Source: Ruminococcus sp. UBA7477 (GTDB lineage: Bacteria; Bacillota; Clostridia; Oscillospirales; Ruminococcaceae). Taken from it: a DNA stretch of 7,649 bases. A program made the position numbers and the translations under genes. Below the pieces are notes generated by a model. The model ran no database searches. It saw nothing but the letters and a program-made list of their open reading frames with translations, and was not told where the DNA came from. The stretch is from assembly GCA_002479715.1 (NCBI GenBank), contig DLOT01000019.1, forward strand, positions 6,808 through 14,456. Reading direction: 5' to 3'. Shown piece by piece: positions 1 to 6,860 of this stretch; the stretch's first letter is position 1, and each line of letters begins with the position of its first letter.

Positions 1-1
1 A

Positions 2-2659
2 ACAGGCGGCGGATTTGCCGACAATGAGGAGGAGCTTCGTTCGACTTTGAAAAATGCCCTCGCTCTCTCGCCCGTTTCACAGTGCCTTATCGAGAAGTCC
101 ATAAAGGGCTATAAGGAGATAGAATATGAGGTAATGCGCGACGCTAACGACACTGCGATAACGATATGCAATATGGAGAACATAGACCCTGTCGGTATCC
201 ACACAGGCGACTCGATAGTCGTCTGTCCGAGCCAGACGCTTACGAACAAGGAATATCATCTCCTCCGCGACAGCGCACTGAAGATCATCAGAGCATTAAA
301 GATACAGGGCGGCTGCAATGTTCAGTTTGCGCTCGACCCGCATTCGTTCAGATATTATCTCATAGAAGTGAACCCGCGTGTTTCGCGCTCGTCTGCGCTG
401 GCTTCAAAGGCAAGCGGATACCCGATCGCAAGAGTTTCGGCTAAGATCGCCGTTGGTATGCACCTTGACGAGATACAGATCGCAAATACTCCCGCAAGCT
501 TTGAGCCGACGCTTGACTATGTTGTGACCAAAATGCCGCGTTTCCCGTTTGATAAGTTCACTATGGCATCAAACACCCTTTCGACCCAGATGAAAGCGAC
601 CGGCGAGGTCATGAGCATAGGCAGGACGCTGGAGGAAAGTATGCTCAAGGCGATCCGCTCGCTCGAGATAGGTCTTTGCCACGTTCACAGCAAGAAGTTC
701 GACAGCTACTCAACACAGCAGCTGCTCGACTACATAAAGCTCGGCACAGACGACAGGATATACGCGATAGCCCAGCTTATGTGGAAGGGCTGCGACCTCG
801 GCGTTATCTGCGACATAACCCAGATAGATATGCTGTTTCTCAACAAGATAGAGAATATCGTTATGTTTGAAAACGAGCTTCTTGCAGGCAAGGGCGACGC
901 CGATGTGCTTTACGCCGCAAAGAAAATGGGCTTCAGCGACCGCTATATCGCCCAGCTATGGGAGATGACCGAGGACGAGGTTTACAACATGAGAAAGCAG
1001 CTCGGAATGTTCCCTGTCTATAAGATGATCGACACCTGCGCCTCCGAGTTTGACAGCTATATCCCGTATTTCTATTCCACCTACGAGGACGAAAACGAGT
1101 CGATAGTTTCAGACAAGCCGAAGGTCATCGTTCTCGGCTCGGGGCCTATCAGGATAGGTCAGGGAGTCGAGTTCGACTACTCGACAGTTCATGCGGTAAC
1201 GACTATCAAGAAATACGGCTATGAGGCTATTATCATCAATAACAACCCCGAAACCGTTTCTACCGACTACACCACCAGCGACAAGCTCTATTTCGAGCCG
1301 CTCACCGTCGAGGACGTTATGAACGTCATAGAGCTTGAAAAGCCCTACGGTGTTATCGCCTCTCTGGGCGGACAGACGGCTATCAATCTTGCCGAGCCGC
1401 TTATGCGCCGCGGCGTGAAGATTATCGGAACAGACTTTGCAGCGATAGAGCGTGCCGAGAACCGAAACGCCTTTGAAAGGGTTCTGGAGGAGCTTCATAT
1501 CCCCCAGCCGCAGGGCGAGGCTGTCACCGATATCGAAAAGGGTGTGGCTGCTGCTGCGAGAATAGGCTACCCGGTGCTTGTCCGCCCGAGCTATGTTCTC
1601 GGAGGAAGGGCAATGCAGATCGTTTCAAATGAGGAGATGCTTCGCACATATCTTAAAACGGCTGTGGAGATAGACGAGGATAAGCCCGTGCTGGTAGATA
1701 AGTATATAGAAGGCAAGGAGGTCGAGGTGGACGCCGTCTGCGACGGAAAGGACGTCTTTGTTCCCGGAATTATGGAGCTTGTCGAGAGAACGGGCATCCA
1801 CTCGGGCGACTCGATAAGCGTTTATCCAACCTTCTCTATCAGCAGGGAGGTCAAGGAAACCATTCTCGATTACACAAAGCGTCTTGGTCTCGGCATCGGA
1901 ATAGTGGGACTCTATAACATTCAATTTATCGTTGATAAGAACAACTATGTGTACATAATCGAGGTCAATCCCCGCTCGTCGAGAACTGTTCCGTTCCTCT
2001 CAAAGGCTACGGGCTACAGCCTCGCCGATATCGGCACTCTTGTCATACTCGGCAAGTCGCTGAAGGAGCAGGGTCTTGATATGATCTATCCGCCGGAGAA
2101 GAAGCGGTGGTATGTCAAAGCGCCGGCATTCTCGTTCTCAAAGCTCAACGGTCTGGACGCCTACCTGTCGCCCGAAATGAAATCAACGGGCGAGGCGATC
2201 GGCTATGACAAAAAGCTGACCAGAGCGCTTTACAAGGCGCTGAAGTCCTCGGGAATGAAGCTTTCAAACTACGGAACTCTGTTTGCCACTATCGCCGATA
2301 AGGACAAGGAGGAGGCTCTGCCGCTCATCAGAAGGTTTTACAAGCTCGGCTTCAATATCGAGGCGACCCACGGAACAGCGGTATATCTGCGCGAAAACGG
2401 TATCAAGACCCGTGAAAGGCAGAAGATCAGCGCCGGAAGCGACGATATTCTGAAACGTATCAGATCGGGGTATATCAAATATGTTATCAATACACGAGAT
2501 ATGAGCTCGGCTGGCCACATCACCGACGGCTATGAGATCAGGCGGTGCGCTGTTGAAAACGGAGTTGCGATCTTCACCGCTCTTGATACGGTCAAGGTAC
2601 TGCTCGACGTTCTTGAGGAAATGACGCTGTGTATCTCGACCATCGACGATCCAGCTTAA
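2..2659 (+). CDS. carB: Carbamoyl-phosphate synthase large subunit, 5'-truncated by the window edge
   Basis: Makes carbamoyl phosphate from bicarbonate, two ATP and ammonia supplied by the glutaminase subunit CarA, in the cytoplasm, for pyrimidine and arginine synthesis. The reading frame is open from base 2, where TGGGFADN aligns with the glycine loop near residue 177 of E. coli CarB. About 176 N-terminal residues therefore lie outside the window and the TTG at 47 is not a real start. The first ATP-grasp half ends with EVNPRVSRSS (365 onward) after GIHTGDS. The oligomerisation region follows. The second half begins at GSGPIRIGQG (1136) and carries RPSYVLGGRAM (1583), GIHSGDS and EVNPRSSR (1961). 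The C-terminal MGS-like allosteric domain (about 2260-2656) has THGTA and lysines that match, by my alignment from memory, E. coli Lys954 and Lys993 with Thr974/Thr977, so nucleotide control is probably kept. No frameshift or missing motif is seen. carA is expected just upstream. Confidence 0.97.
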   Translation, partial: TGGGFADNEEELRSTLKNALALSPVSQCLIEKSIKGYKEIEYEVMRDANDTAITICNMENIDPVGIHTGDSIVVCPSQTLTNKEYHLLRDSALKIIRALKIQGGCNVQFALDPHSFRYYLIEVNPRVSRSSALASKASGYPIARVSAKIAVGMHLDEIQIANTPASFEPTLDYVVTKMPRFPFDKFTMASNTLSTQMKATGEVMSIGRTLEESMLKAIRSLEIGLCHVHSKKFDSYSTQQLLDYIKLGTDDRIYAIAQLMWKGCDLGVICDITQIDMLFLNKIENIVMFENELLAGKGDADVLYAAKKMGFSDRYIAQLWEMTEDEVYNMRKQLGMFPVYKMIDTCASEFDSYIPYFYSTYEDENESIVSDKPKVIVLGSGPIRIGQGVEFDYSTVHAVTTIKKYGYEAIIINNNPETVSTDYTTSDKLYFEPLTVEDVMNVIELEKPYGVIASLGGQTAINLAEPLMRRGVKIIGTDFAAIERAENRNAFERVLEELHIPQPQGEAVTDIEKGVAAAARIGYPVLVRPSYVLGGRAMQIVSNEEMLRTYLKTAVEIDEDKPVLVDKYIEGKEVEVDAVCDGKDVFVPGIMELVERTGIHSGDSISVYPTFSISREVKETILDYTKRLGLGIGIVGLYNIQFIVDKNNYVYIIEVNPRSSRTVPFLSKATGYSLADIGTLVILGKSLKEQGLDMIYPPEKKRWYVKAPAFSFSKLNGLDAYLSPEMKSTGEAIGYDKKLTRALYKALKSSGMKLSNYGTLFATIADKDKEEALPLIRRFYKLGFNIEATHGTAVYLRENGIKTRERQKISAGSDDILKRIRSGYIKYVINTRDMSSAGHITDGYEIRRCAVENGVAIFTALDTVKVLLDVLEEMTLCISTIDDPA

Positions 2660-2666
2660 AGCTGGA
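2650..2666 (+). other. Small stem-loop spanning the carB stop codon
   Basis: The arms tccagc and gctgga form a 6-bp stem around a five-base loop that contains the carB TAA. No T-run follows, so it is not a convincing intrinsic terminator. It might slow or protect the 3' end, or be chance. No other terminator for carB is evident before the structured element that begins near 2721. Confidence 0.3.
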
Positions 2667-2720
2667 CCTATAGCCGCCTATGTCAAAATAGACTAGTAAG
2701 AAAGATAGCGCGACGGCGGG

Positions 2721-2752
2721 TCAAACAAAGACAAATCAAACGCTTGCGTTTG
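2721..2752 (+). repeat. Left copy of an imperfect 32-base direct repeat, with perfect 12-bp palindrome
   Basis: It pairs with 2934-2965 at a fixed offset of 213 bases. The last 22 bases match at 20 positions, and the last 14 (aacgcttgcgtttg) are identical. In this copy the palindrome is perfect: caaatcaaacgc (2732-2743) and gcgtttgatttg (2746-2757) are exact reverse complements separated by two bases. The right arm ends one base before the Shine-Dalgarno of the small ORF at 2775. Confidence 0.7.
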
Positions 2753-2774
2753 ATTTGAAAGGAGGAGCAGCGGA

Positions 2775-2882
2775 ATGAGTGCGCTTTTCGTGCTTGCATG
2801 GAATGCCTGCACGGAAACAAACGATATGGAGCTTGCGACGACGAGACGGCGTGGCAGCTTAAAGTTGCACCTGTTACGCTAA
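2775..2882 (+). CDS. Possible 35-residue small protein inside the structured element
   Basis: ATG at 2775 is preceded by AAAGGAGG (2758-2765) at an ideal distance of nine bases. The frame runs 35 codons to TAA. The peptide starts MSALFVLAWNACTETNDMEL and ends in a basic, leucine-rich tail (ATTRRRGSLKLHLLR). It has no signal peptide, clear membrane helix or domain that I recognise. Against it being real, the other forward frames are also largely open, and the same bases form two strong stem-loops, so the open frame may be a by-product of a structured repeat. In favour, the ribosome site is as good as that of any gene here. It has no promoter of its own that I can see and could be read from carB transcripts. 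Confidence 0.3.
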   Translation: MSALFVLAWNACTETNDMELATTRRRGSLKLHLLR

Positions 2883-2933
2883 GGAAAGGCGAGATTTCCG
2901 CGTTTGCGCTCGGAATATTCAGGAAGCTTTTGC

Positions 2934-2965
2934 TGAACAAAAAACAAACCGAACGCTTGCGTTTG
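2934..2965 (+). repeat. Right copy of the imperfect 32-base direct repeat
   Basis: This is the partner of 2721-2752. Its hairpin is shorter: ccgaacgc (2949-2956) with gcgtttgg (2959-2966), including one G-T wobble. The -35 hexamer of the hydrolase promoter (2957-2962) starts in the hairpin loop and runs into its right arm, so promoter and repeat are physically merged here. Confidence 0.65.
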
Positions 2966-2985
2966 GGGATGTTTTGTTGTATAAT
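2957..2985 (+). promoter_or_regulatory. Sigma-70-type promoter for the hydrolase gene
   Basis: TTGCGT at 2957-2962 and a perfect TATAAT at 2980-2985 are 17 bases apart, followed by A/T-rich sequence. Transcription would begin near 2992, giving a leader of about 48 bases before the ATG at 3040. The -35 hexamer matches consensus at only four of six positions (TTG plus a purine-poor end), so strength is uncertain. It sits inside the right-hand repeat hairpin. Confidence 0.6.
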
Positions 2986-2989
2986 TATA

Positions 2990-3009
2990 TTATCGAGGGT
3001 GTTCGATAA
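2990..3009 (+). promoter_or_regulatory. Dyad at the predicted transcription start (operator or 5' hairpin)
   Basis: The 7-base arms ttatcga (2990-2996) and tcgataa (3003-3009) are exact reverse complements around six bases. The position, directly after the -10 box and over the predicted +1, suits a repressor operator. It could equally form a 5'-end hairpin that stabilises the mRNA. No matching regulator gene is adjacent on this strand. Confidence 0.35.
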
Positions 3010-3039
3010 ATCGCAATTTGTAAAGGAGTTGATAACACT

Positions 3040-4068
3040 ATGTTCCGTTTTAAAGATGAAAACAAGAACAGGACTATCGAGTCTTTGCGTAAATTTCCCG
3101 GTGAAAATGCCTATGAAATCACATATTATGGCGATTATGCTATGGAAGAATACCTGAAATGCGGTGCGGCGGATTTCACGGCTATGCACGGATTTCAGGC
3201 GAAGCATATTCTCGAGGGCAACGAACTCGGCTTCTTTTACCAGAAACAGCATAATTGCTCGGGCTTTACCGCGCATACTGCCGAGGATGATTTCCTGCTT
3301 TGTCATGATTTGGACACCCAGCCCAAGATGCCCTGCCTCACACTTTCAGAAAACAAGGTTACGGGGAAAACTGTCGGTCTGTCCAATTTGCAGACCTATG
3401 GCTACTTTAAAGCCTGCGGGGATAAATACCCGGAGCTGGAGTACGATGAGAAATGGGTGGAGGAGACCTGCCGTCTAGATATCGAAAATCCCTTTGACTG
3501 CGCAAGAATACTGACAACTCCTTATGAGACGCAGGACTGTATGAACTCGCACGGGCTTGGGTTGGTCATATCTTCAGCGGACGGCTCGGAGTATGAAAAT
3601 TACGACAATAAGATACCGCTTTGCAGGGGTTCTTTCAACCGTGCGATAATTGACAGTTGCAGAACAGTTGACGAGGTTATAGCCTTTCTTGGGTGTTATA
3701 CCTTTGCGCCGCCTGAATTTCAAGAGCATTTCCTGATTGCAGACGCAAGCGGTAAGAGCATTATCGTTGAGTATGTCAAAGGTGAAATGGTGATTATCCC
3801 CAACGACAAACCTTATCAGATATTTTCGAATTTTATGATATATAATAACCCAGAGTTGGAGGGCTTCGGCAAGGACAGATACCTCGGGTATCAGAAATAT
3901 CTCGATGCCCATAACGGCATTGTAAATGAAGAAACAGCTTTCGGGCTGCTGCACGAAAATCATATACCGGGCGATGAGAATTATTCGGTGGTGTTTAATC
4001 TTACAAAGAGGACAGCGGCAATTCAGTTTGCCCCTGATTTTGCTGTGACACACAGGTATCAGCTATAA
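3040..4068 (+). CDS. Linear amide C-N hydrolase, choloylglycine hydrolase / penicillin acylase-like (Ntn-hydrolase)
   Basis: This 342-residue protein probably cleaves a non-peptide amide bond; the substrate cannot be told from sequence. AAAGGAG at 3022-3028 sits 11 bases before the ATG. The predicted nucleophile is Cys73 in HNCSGF, which would become N-terminal after self-cleavage of a 72-residue propeptide holding a YYGDY...EEYL motif. Asp92 lies 19 residues on, exactly as Cys2 and Asp21 do in bile salt hydrolase. Asn169 (CMNSHGLGL), Asn264 (FSNF) and Arg280 (GKDRY) match that family's Asn82, Asn175 and Arg228. The usual Arg18 is replaced by His89, in CHDLD rather than GRNLD. There is no signal peptide or membrane helix, so it should be cytoplasmic. 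Eleven cysteines is high. Sampled lines are A/T-richer than carB and clpB, a weak sign of transfer. The gene has its own promoter and terminator. The family is fairly sure; bile salt hydrolase activity specifically is not supported. Confidence 0.82.
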   Translation: MFRFKDENKNRTIESLRKFPGENAYEITYYGDYAMEEYLKCGAADFTAMHGFQAKHILEGNELGFFYQKQHNCSGFTAHTAEDDFLLCHDLDTQPKMPCLTLSENKVTGKTVGLSNLQTYGYFKACGDKYPELEYDEKWVEETCRLDIENPFDCARILTTPYETQDCMNSHGLGLVISSADGSEYENYDNKIPLCRGSFNRAIIDSCRTVDEVIAFLGCYTFAPPEFQEHFLIADASGKSIIVEYVKGEMVIIPNDKPYQIFSNFMIYNNPELEGFGKDRYLGYQKYLDAHNGIVNEETAFGLLHENHIPGDENYSVVFNLTKRTAAIQFAPDFAVTHRYQL

Positions 4069-4114
4069 ATTTCGGTTTATCGTGGGCTTCACTTAACCCA
4101 AACAGAATAACAAG

Positions 4115-4150
4115 AAACGACACCGTTTATCGAAGCGGTGTCGTTTTAGT
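4115..4150 (+). terminator. Strong intrinsic terminator, probably bidirectional
   Basis: aaacgacaccg (4115-4125) pairs perfectly with cggtgtcgttt (4136-4146), and three further inner pairs close a four-base loop. On the plus strand the stem runs into ttttagttt, which ends the hydrolase transcript 46 bases after its stop. Read on the minus strand, the same stem is followed by tttcttgtt, so it can also stop transcripts coming from clpB. The rest of 4151-4237 shows no gene or clear signal. Confidence 0.85.
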
Positions 4151-4237
4151 TTGTGTCTGATGTTCGGGGCGCTGTCGATCACTCGGCTGCCCGTGCTTTG
4201 TACCGTAAAATGTGTTCAACAGAAAGACCTTGCAGGC

Positions 4238-6844
4238 TCAGCCGAGCGACACTGTGAAGCTGCCGTCCCTGAAATCAACGGTCAGCAGGGAGTCGGGCGA
4301 GGGGTCGTCTGCGATAATGCACTTGGCGATAAGCGTTTCGACCTTGCGCTGAATGAGCCTTTTGAGAGGACGCGCGCCGTAAACGGGGTCGTAGCCCTCG
4401 TCGATAAGCTCATCGCGTGCAGCTTCGGTGACGGTGATCGAAAGACGCTTATCCTCCAGACGCTTGCGAAGATCTTTAAGCATAAGCTCAACGATCGAAG
4501 TAATCTCGCTTTTTGCAAGAGGCTTGTAGAACACTATCTCGTCAAGACGGTTCAAAAATTCCGGCCTGAAAGAACGTCTGAGAAGCTCGTTGACCTTTTC
4601 CTCTGCCTGCGCGGATATCTCGTTTTCTGCGGTTATACCATCCAGAATAATATCCGAGCCGAGGTTGGAGGTGAGAATGATGATAGTGTTTTTAAAATCT
4701 ACCGTGCGCCCCTGAGAATCGGTTATTCTTCCGTCGTCAAGAACCTGCAAAAGCACGTTGAAAACATCGGGATGAGCCTTTTCTATCTCGTCGAAAAGAA
4801 CGACCGAATAGGGTCTGCGGCGAACGGCTTCGGTGAGCTGACCGCCCTCCTCGTAGCCCACATATCCGGGAGGCGCTCCGATAAGCCTGCTCACAGAGTA
4901 TTTTTCCATATATTCGCTCATGTCTATGCGCACGATATTTTTTTCATCGTCGAAAAGCGCCTGAGCGAGTGCCTTGGCAAGCTCCGTTTTGCCGACACCT
5001 GTCGGACCCATAAACAGGAATGAGCCTATAGGTCTTTCGGGATTGGCGATGCCGGCGCGCGCCCTGATAATCGCTTGCGAAACCTTTTCGACAGCCTCGT
5101 TCTGACCGATGACCCTTTTGTGCAAAGTGTCCTCAAGGCAGAGCAGCTTTTCACGCTCGCCCTCCATAAGCTTTGCGACAGGTATTCCTGTCCATCGGCA
5201 GATGATCTTCGCGATCTCTTCATCGGTCACCTTGTCACGCAGAAGTGATTCGGTATCGCCCTTGTTCTTTTCGGCCTTGGCCTCCTCCGCATCAAGCTGC
5301 TGCTTGAGCGATGGCAGCTTGCCGTATTTAAGCTCGGCTGCCTTTTCAAGATCGTATTCTCTTTGAGCCTGTTCTATCTGAGCGTTAACGCTCTCGATCT
5401 CCTCGCGCAGGCGTCTGACTGCCGAAATGCCGCTCTTTTCGTTTTCCCACTTGGCCTTCATTTCGTTAAAGTCCGCACGCATATCGGCAAGCTCCTTCTG
5501 GATCTCGGCGAGATGCTCCTGTGAGAGCTTGTCGCTTTCCTTTTTGAGGGCGGCTTCTTCTATCTCGTGCTGCATGATCTTGCGTGAGATCTCGTCAAGC
5601 TCGGTGGGCATAGAATCCATCTCGGTCTTTATCAGAGCGCAGGCTTCGTCTACAAGGTCTATAGCCTTATCGGGCAGAAAACGGTCTGTGATATAGCGGT
5701 TTGAAAGTGTTGCCGCCGCGATAAGTGCCGCGTCCTGAATTTTCACACCGTGATAGACCTCGTATCTCTCCTTTAGTCCGCGGAGTATGGAGATGGTGTC
5801 CTCAACAGTCGGCTCGCTGACCATAACAGGCTGGAAGCGTCTTTCGAGGGCTGCGTCTTTCTCGATGTATTGGCGGTATTCGTTGAGGGTTGTCGCGCCG
5901 ATACAGTGAAGCTCGCCTCTTGCAAGCATAGGCTTCAGAAGATTTCCTGCGTCCATAGCTCCGTTGTTTTTGCCGGCTCCGACGATAGTGTGAAGCTCGT
6001 CGATAAATAGGATTATCTTGCCCTCGCTCTTTTTAACGGCGGCAAGCACTGCCTTGAGCCTTTCCTCAAACTCTCCCTGATATTTCGCACCCGCGATGAG
6101 CGCGCCCATATCAAGCGAAAACACCTGTCTGTCTTTGAGGTTATTGGGAACGTCGCCGCGGACTATCCTCTGCGCCAACCCCTCTGCGATAGCCGTTTTG
6201 CCGACGCCCGGCTCGCCTATCAGCACGGGGTTGTTTTTCGTTTTCCTCGACAGTATGCGGATAACGTTTCTTATTTCGCTGTCCCTGCCGATAACAGGGT
6301 CGAGTTTTTGTTTTCTGGCAAGCTCCACGAGGTCCTGACCGTATTTTTTCAAAGCGTCATAGGTGTCCTCGGGAGTGTCTGTTGTGACTCTTGCCGAGCC
6401 GCGCACCTGCGCCAGCTTTTCCATAAAGCCGTCAGAGGTGAGACCAAAGCGTCTGAAGATCTCTTTGAGCTTTGCAGACGGCTTCTCGACCGCCGCGAGC
6501 ATGATATGCTCGACAGATACGAACTCGTCTTTCATTTGCTCGGCGTGCCTCTCCGCTAAGACAAGCTCCTCGTTGAGCAGCTGCGAAACATAGACCGAGT
6601 CTGCCCTCCTGTTTGAGCCTGTTACTCTCGGCATATCCTTGATGACCGACAGGATCTCTGTCGCCAGCGCCTCGGGATCGATATCCATGCCCCTCAGCAT
6701 CTGGGGTATAAGCCCGTCGCTCTGGCAGACTAGGGCATAAACAAGATGCTCCGGCTCAACGCTGTTGGCGGCGTATTCGGTCGCGATGCTGTTCGCGCTG
6801 TGGATCGCCTCGCGCGATTTTTGTGTAAGCTGTTCGATATTCAT
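4238..6844 (-). CDS. clpB: ATP-dependent chaperone/disaggregase ClpB (HSP100)
   Basis: A hexameric cytoplasmic AAA+ machine that pulls polypeptides out of aggregates together with DnaK/DnaJ/GrpE. The 868 residues match the family's usual length (about 860). In order: the N-terminal Clp repeat domain (about 1-145); VIGRD (185); Walker A GEPGVGKT (210-217); pore loop KYQG (254-257); Walker B LFIDELH (279-285); a long charged coiled-coil middle domain (about 403-528), which separates ClpB from ClpC; second Walker A GPTGVGKT (613-620); pore loop GYVG (660-663); Walker B LFDE (683-686); and sensor-2 GARPLKR (823-829). All ATPase motifs are intact. The start is ATG at 6844, because it has GGAGG nine bases upstream, gives MNIEQLTQKS as in other ClpB proteins, and overlaps the previous stop as ATGA. 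The in-frame TTG at 6850 is only three bases from the ribosome site. It is co-transcribed with the RHH gene upstream; no CIRCE or CtsR box is seen. Confidence 0.97.
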   Translation of the reverse strand: MNIEQLTQKSREAIHSANSIATEYAANSVEPEHLVYALVCQSDGLIPQMLRGMDIDPEALATEILSVIKDMPRVTGSNRRADSVYVSQLLNEELVLAERHAEQMKDEFVSVEHIMLAAVEKPSAKLKEIFRRFGLTSDGFMEKLAQVRGSARVTTDTPEDTYDALKKYGQDLVELARKQKLDPVIGRDSEIRNVIRILSRKTKNNPVLIGEPGVGKTAIAEGLAQRIVRGDVPNNLKDRQVFSLDMGALIAGAKYQGEFEERLKAVLAAVKKSEGKIILFIDELHTIVGAGKNNGAMDAGNLLKPMLARGELHCIGATTLNEYRQYIEKDAALERRFQPVMVSEPTVEDTISILRGLKERYEVYHGVKIQDAALIAAATLSNRYITDRFLPDKAIDLVDEACALIKTEMDSMPTELDEISRKIMQHEIEEAALKKESDKLSQEHLAEIQKELADMRADFNEMKAKWENEKSGISAVRRLREEIESVNAQIEQAQREYDLEKAAELKYGKLPSLKQQLDAEEAKAEKNKGDTESLLRDKVTDEEIAKIICRWTGIPVAKLMEGEREKLLCLEDTLHKRVIGQNEAVEKVSQAIIRARAGIANPERPIGSFLFMGPTGVGKTELAKALAQALFDDEKNIVRIDMSEYMEKYSVSRLIGAPPGYVGYEEGGQLTEAVRRRPYSVVLFDEIEKAHPDVFNVLLQVLDDGRITDSQGRTVDFKNTIIILTSNLGSDIILDGITAENEISAQAEEKVNELLRRSFRPEFLNRLDEIVFYKPLAKSEITSIVELMLKDLRKRLEDKRLSITVTEAARDELIDEGYDPVYGARPLKRLIQRKVETLIAKCIIADDPSPDSLLTVDFRDGSFTVSLG

Positions 6845-6860
6845 ATACAAAATCCTCCCT
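6841..6860 (-). promoter_or_regulatory. Ribosome site and ATGA overlap coupling clpB to the upstream gene
   Basis: Read on the minus strand, AGGGAGG (6860-6854) lies inside the last codons of the upstream gene, where it helps encode Lys-Gly-Gly. The clpB ATG (6844-6842) shares its last two bases with that gene's TGA (6843-6841). This arrangement fixes the clpB start and predicts translational coupling between the two genes. Confidence 0.85.

Larger units (their letters stand above)
2721..2976 (+). repeat. Repeat-bounded, stem-loop-rich intergenic element
   Basis: This stretch between carB and the hydrolase gene is bracketed by two related sequences (2721-2752 and 2934-2965), each centred on a palindrome. 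Successive stem-loops can be drawn on the plus-strand RNA. They are: 2732-2743 with 2746-2757 (12 perfect pairs); 2785-2793 with 2809-2817, enclosing 2796-2799 with 2803-2806; 2848-2853 with 2875-2880, enclosing 2854-2859 with 2863-2868; 2883-2887 with 2895-2899; 2918-2922 with 2933-2937; and 2949-2956 with 2959-2966. This density is well above what the flanking genes show by eye. It could be a dispersed intergenic repeat (MITE- or REP-like), a small structured RNA, or a leader/attenuator. The translated sequence feels familiar from spurious gut-bacterial hypothetical proteins, which hints at a multicopy repeat, but that is an unverified impression. No transposase is present. Confidence 0.5.

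Noticed and set aside
47..2659. TTG at 47 as the start of carB
   Set aside because: The frame is open and family-like upstream to base 2 (TGGGFADN), and the known protein has about 176 more residues before this point, so the gene is simply truncated by the window.
2650..2666. Stem-loop at the carB stop as an intrinsic terminator
   Set aside because: The stem is only six pairs and no T-run follows, so it is listed only as a weak stem-loop.
2721..2976. CRISPR array or attC-like integron site
   Set aside because: Only two imperfect repeats 213 bases apart, no regular spacers and no integrase or cas gene in the window.
2798..3157. 119-codon plus-strand ORF
   Set aside because: It overlaps the hydrolase start out of frame, lacks a ribosome site at 2798 and arises from generally stop-poor repeat sequence.
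2683..3306. 207-codon minus-strand ORF across the intergenic element
   Set aside because: It runs antisense into the well-supported hydrolase gene, has no ribosome site that I can see and reads like a translation of the structured repeat.
4151..5023. 290-codon plus-strand ORF
   Set aside because: It is antisense to the intact 3' end of clpB and has no recognisable domain; it is a coding-strand shadow.
6370..6410. Internal GTG start producing an N-terminally shortened ClpB
   Set aside because: A GTG codon lies near the position used in E. coli, but no convincing ribosome site precedes it.
4238..6850. TTG at 6850 as the clpB start
   Set aside because: It lies only three bases from the GGAGG, whereas ATG at 6844 has proper spacing, matches family N-termini and forms an ATGA overlap.
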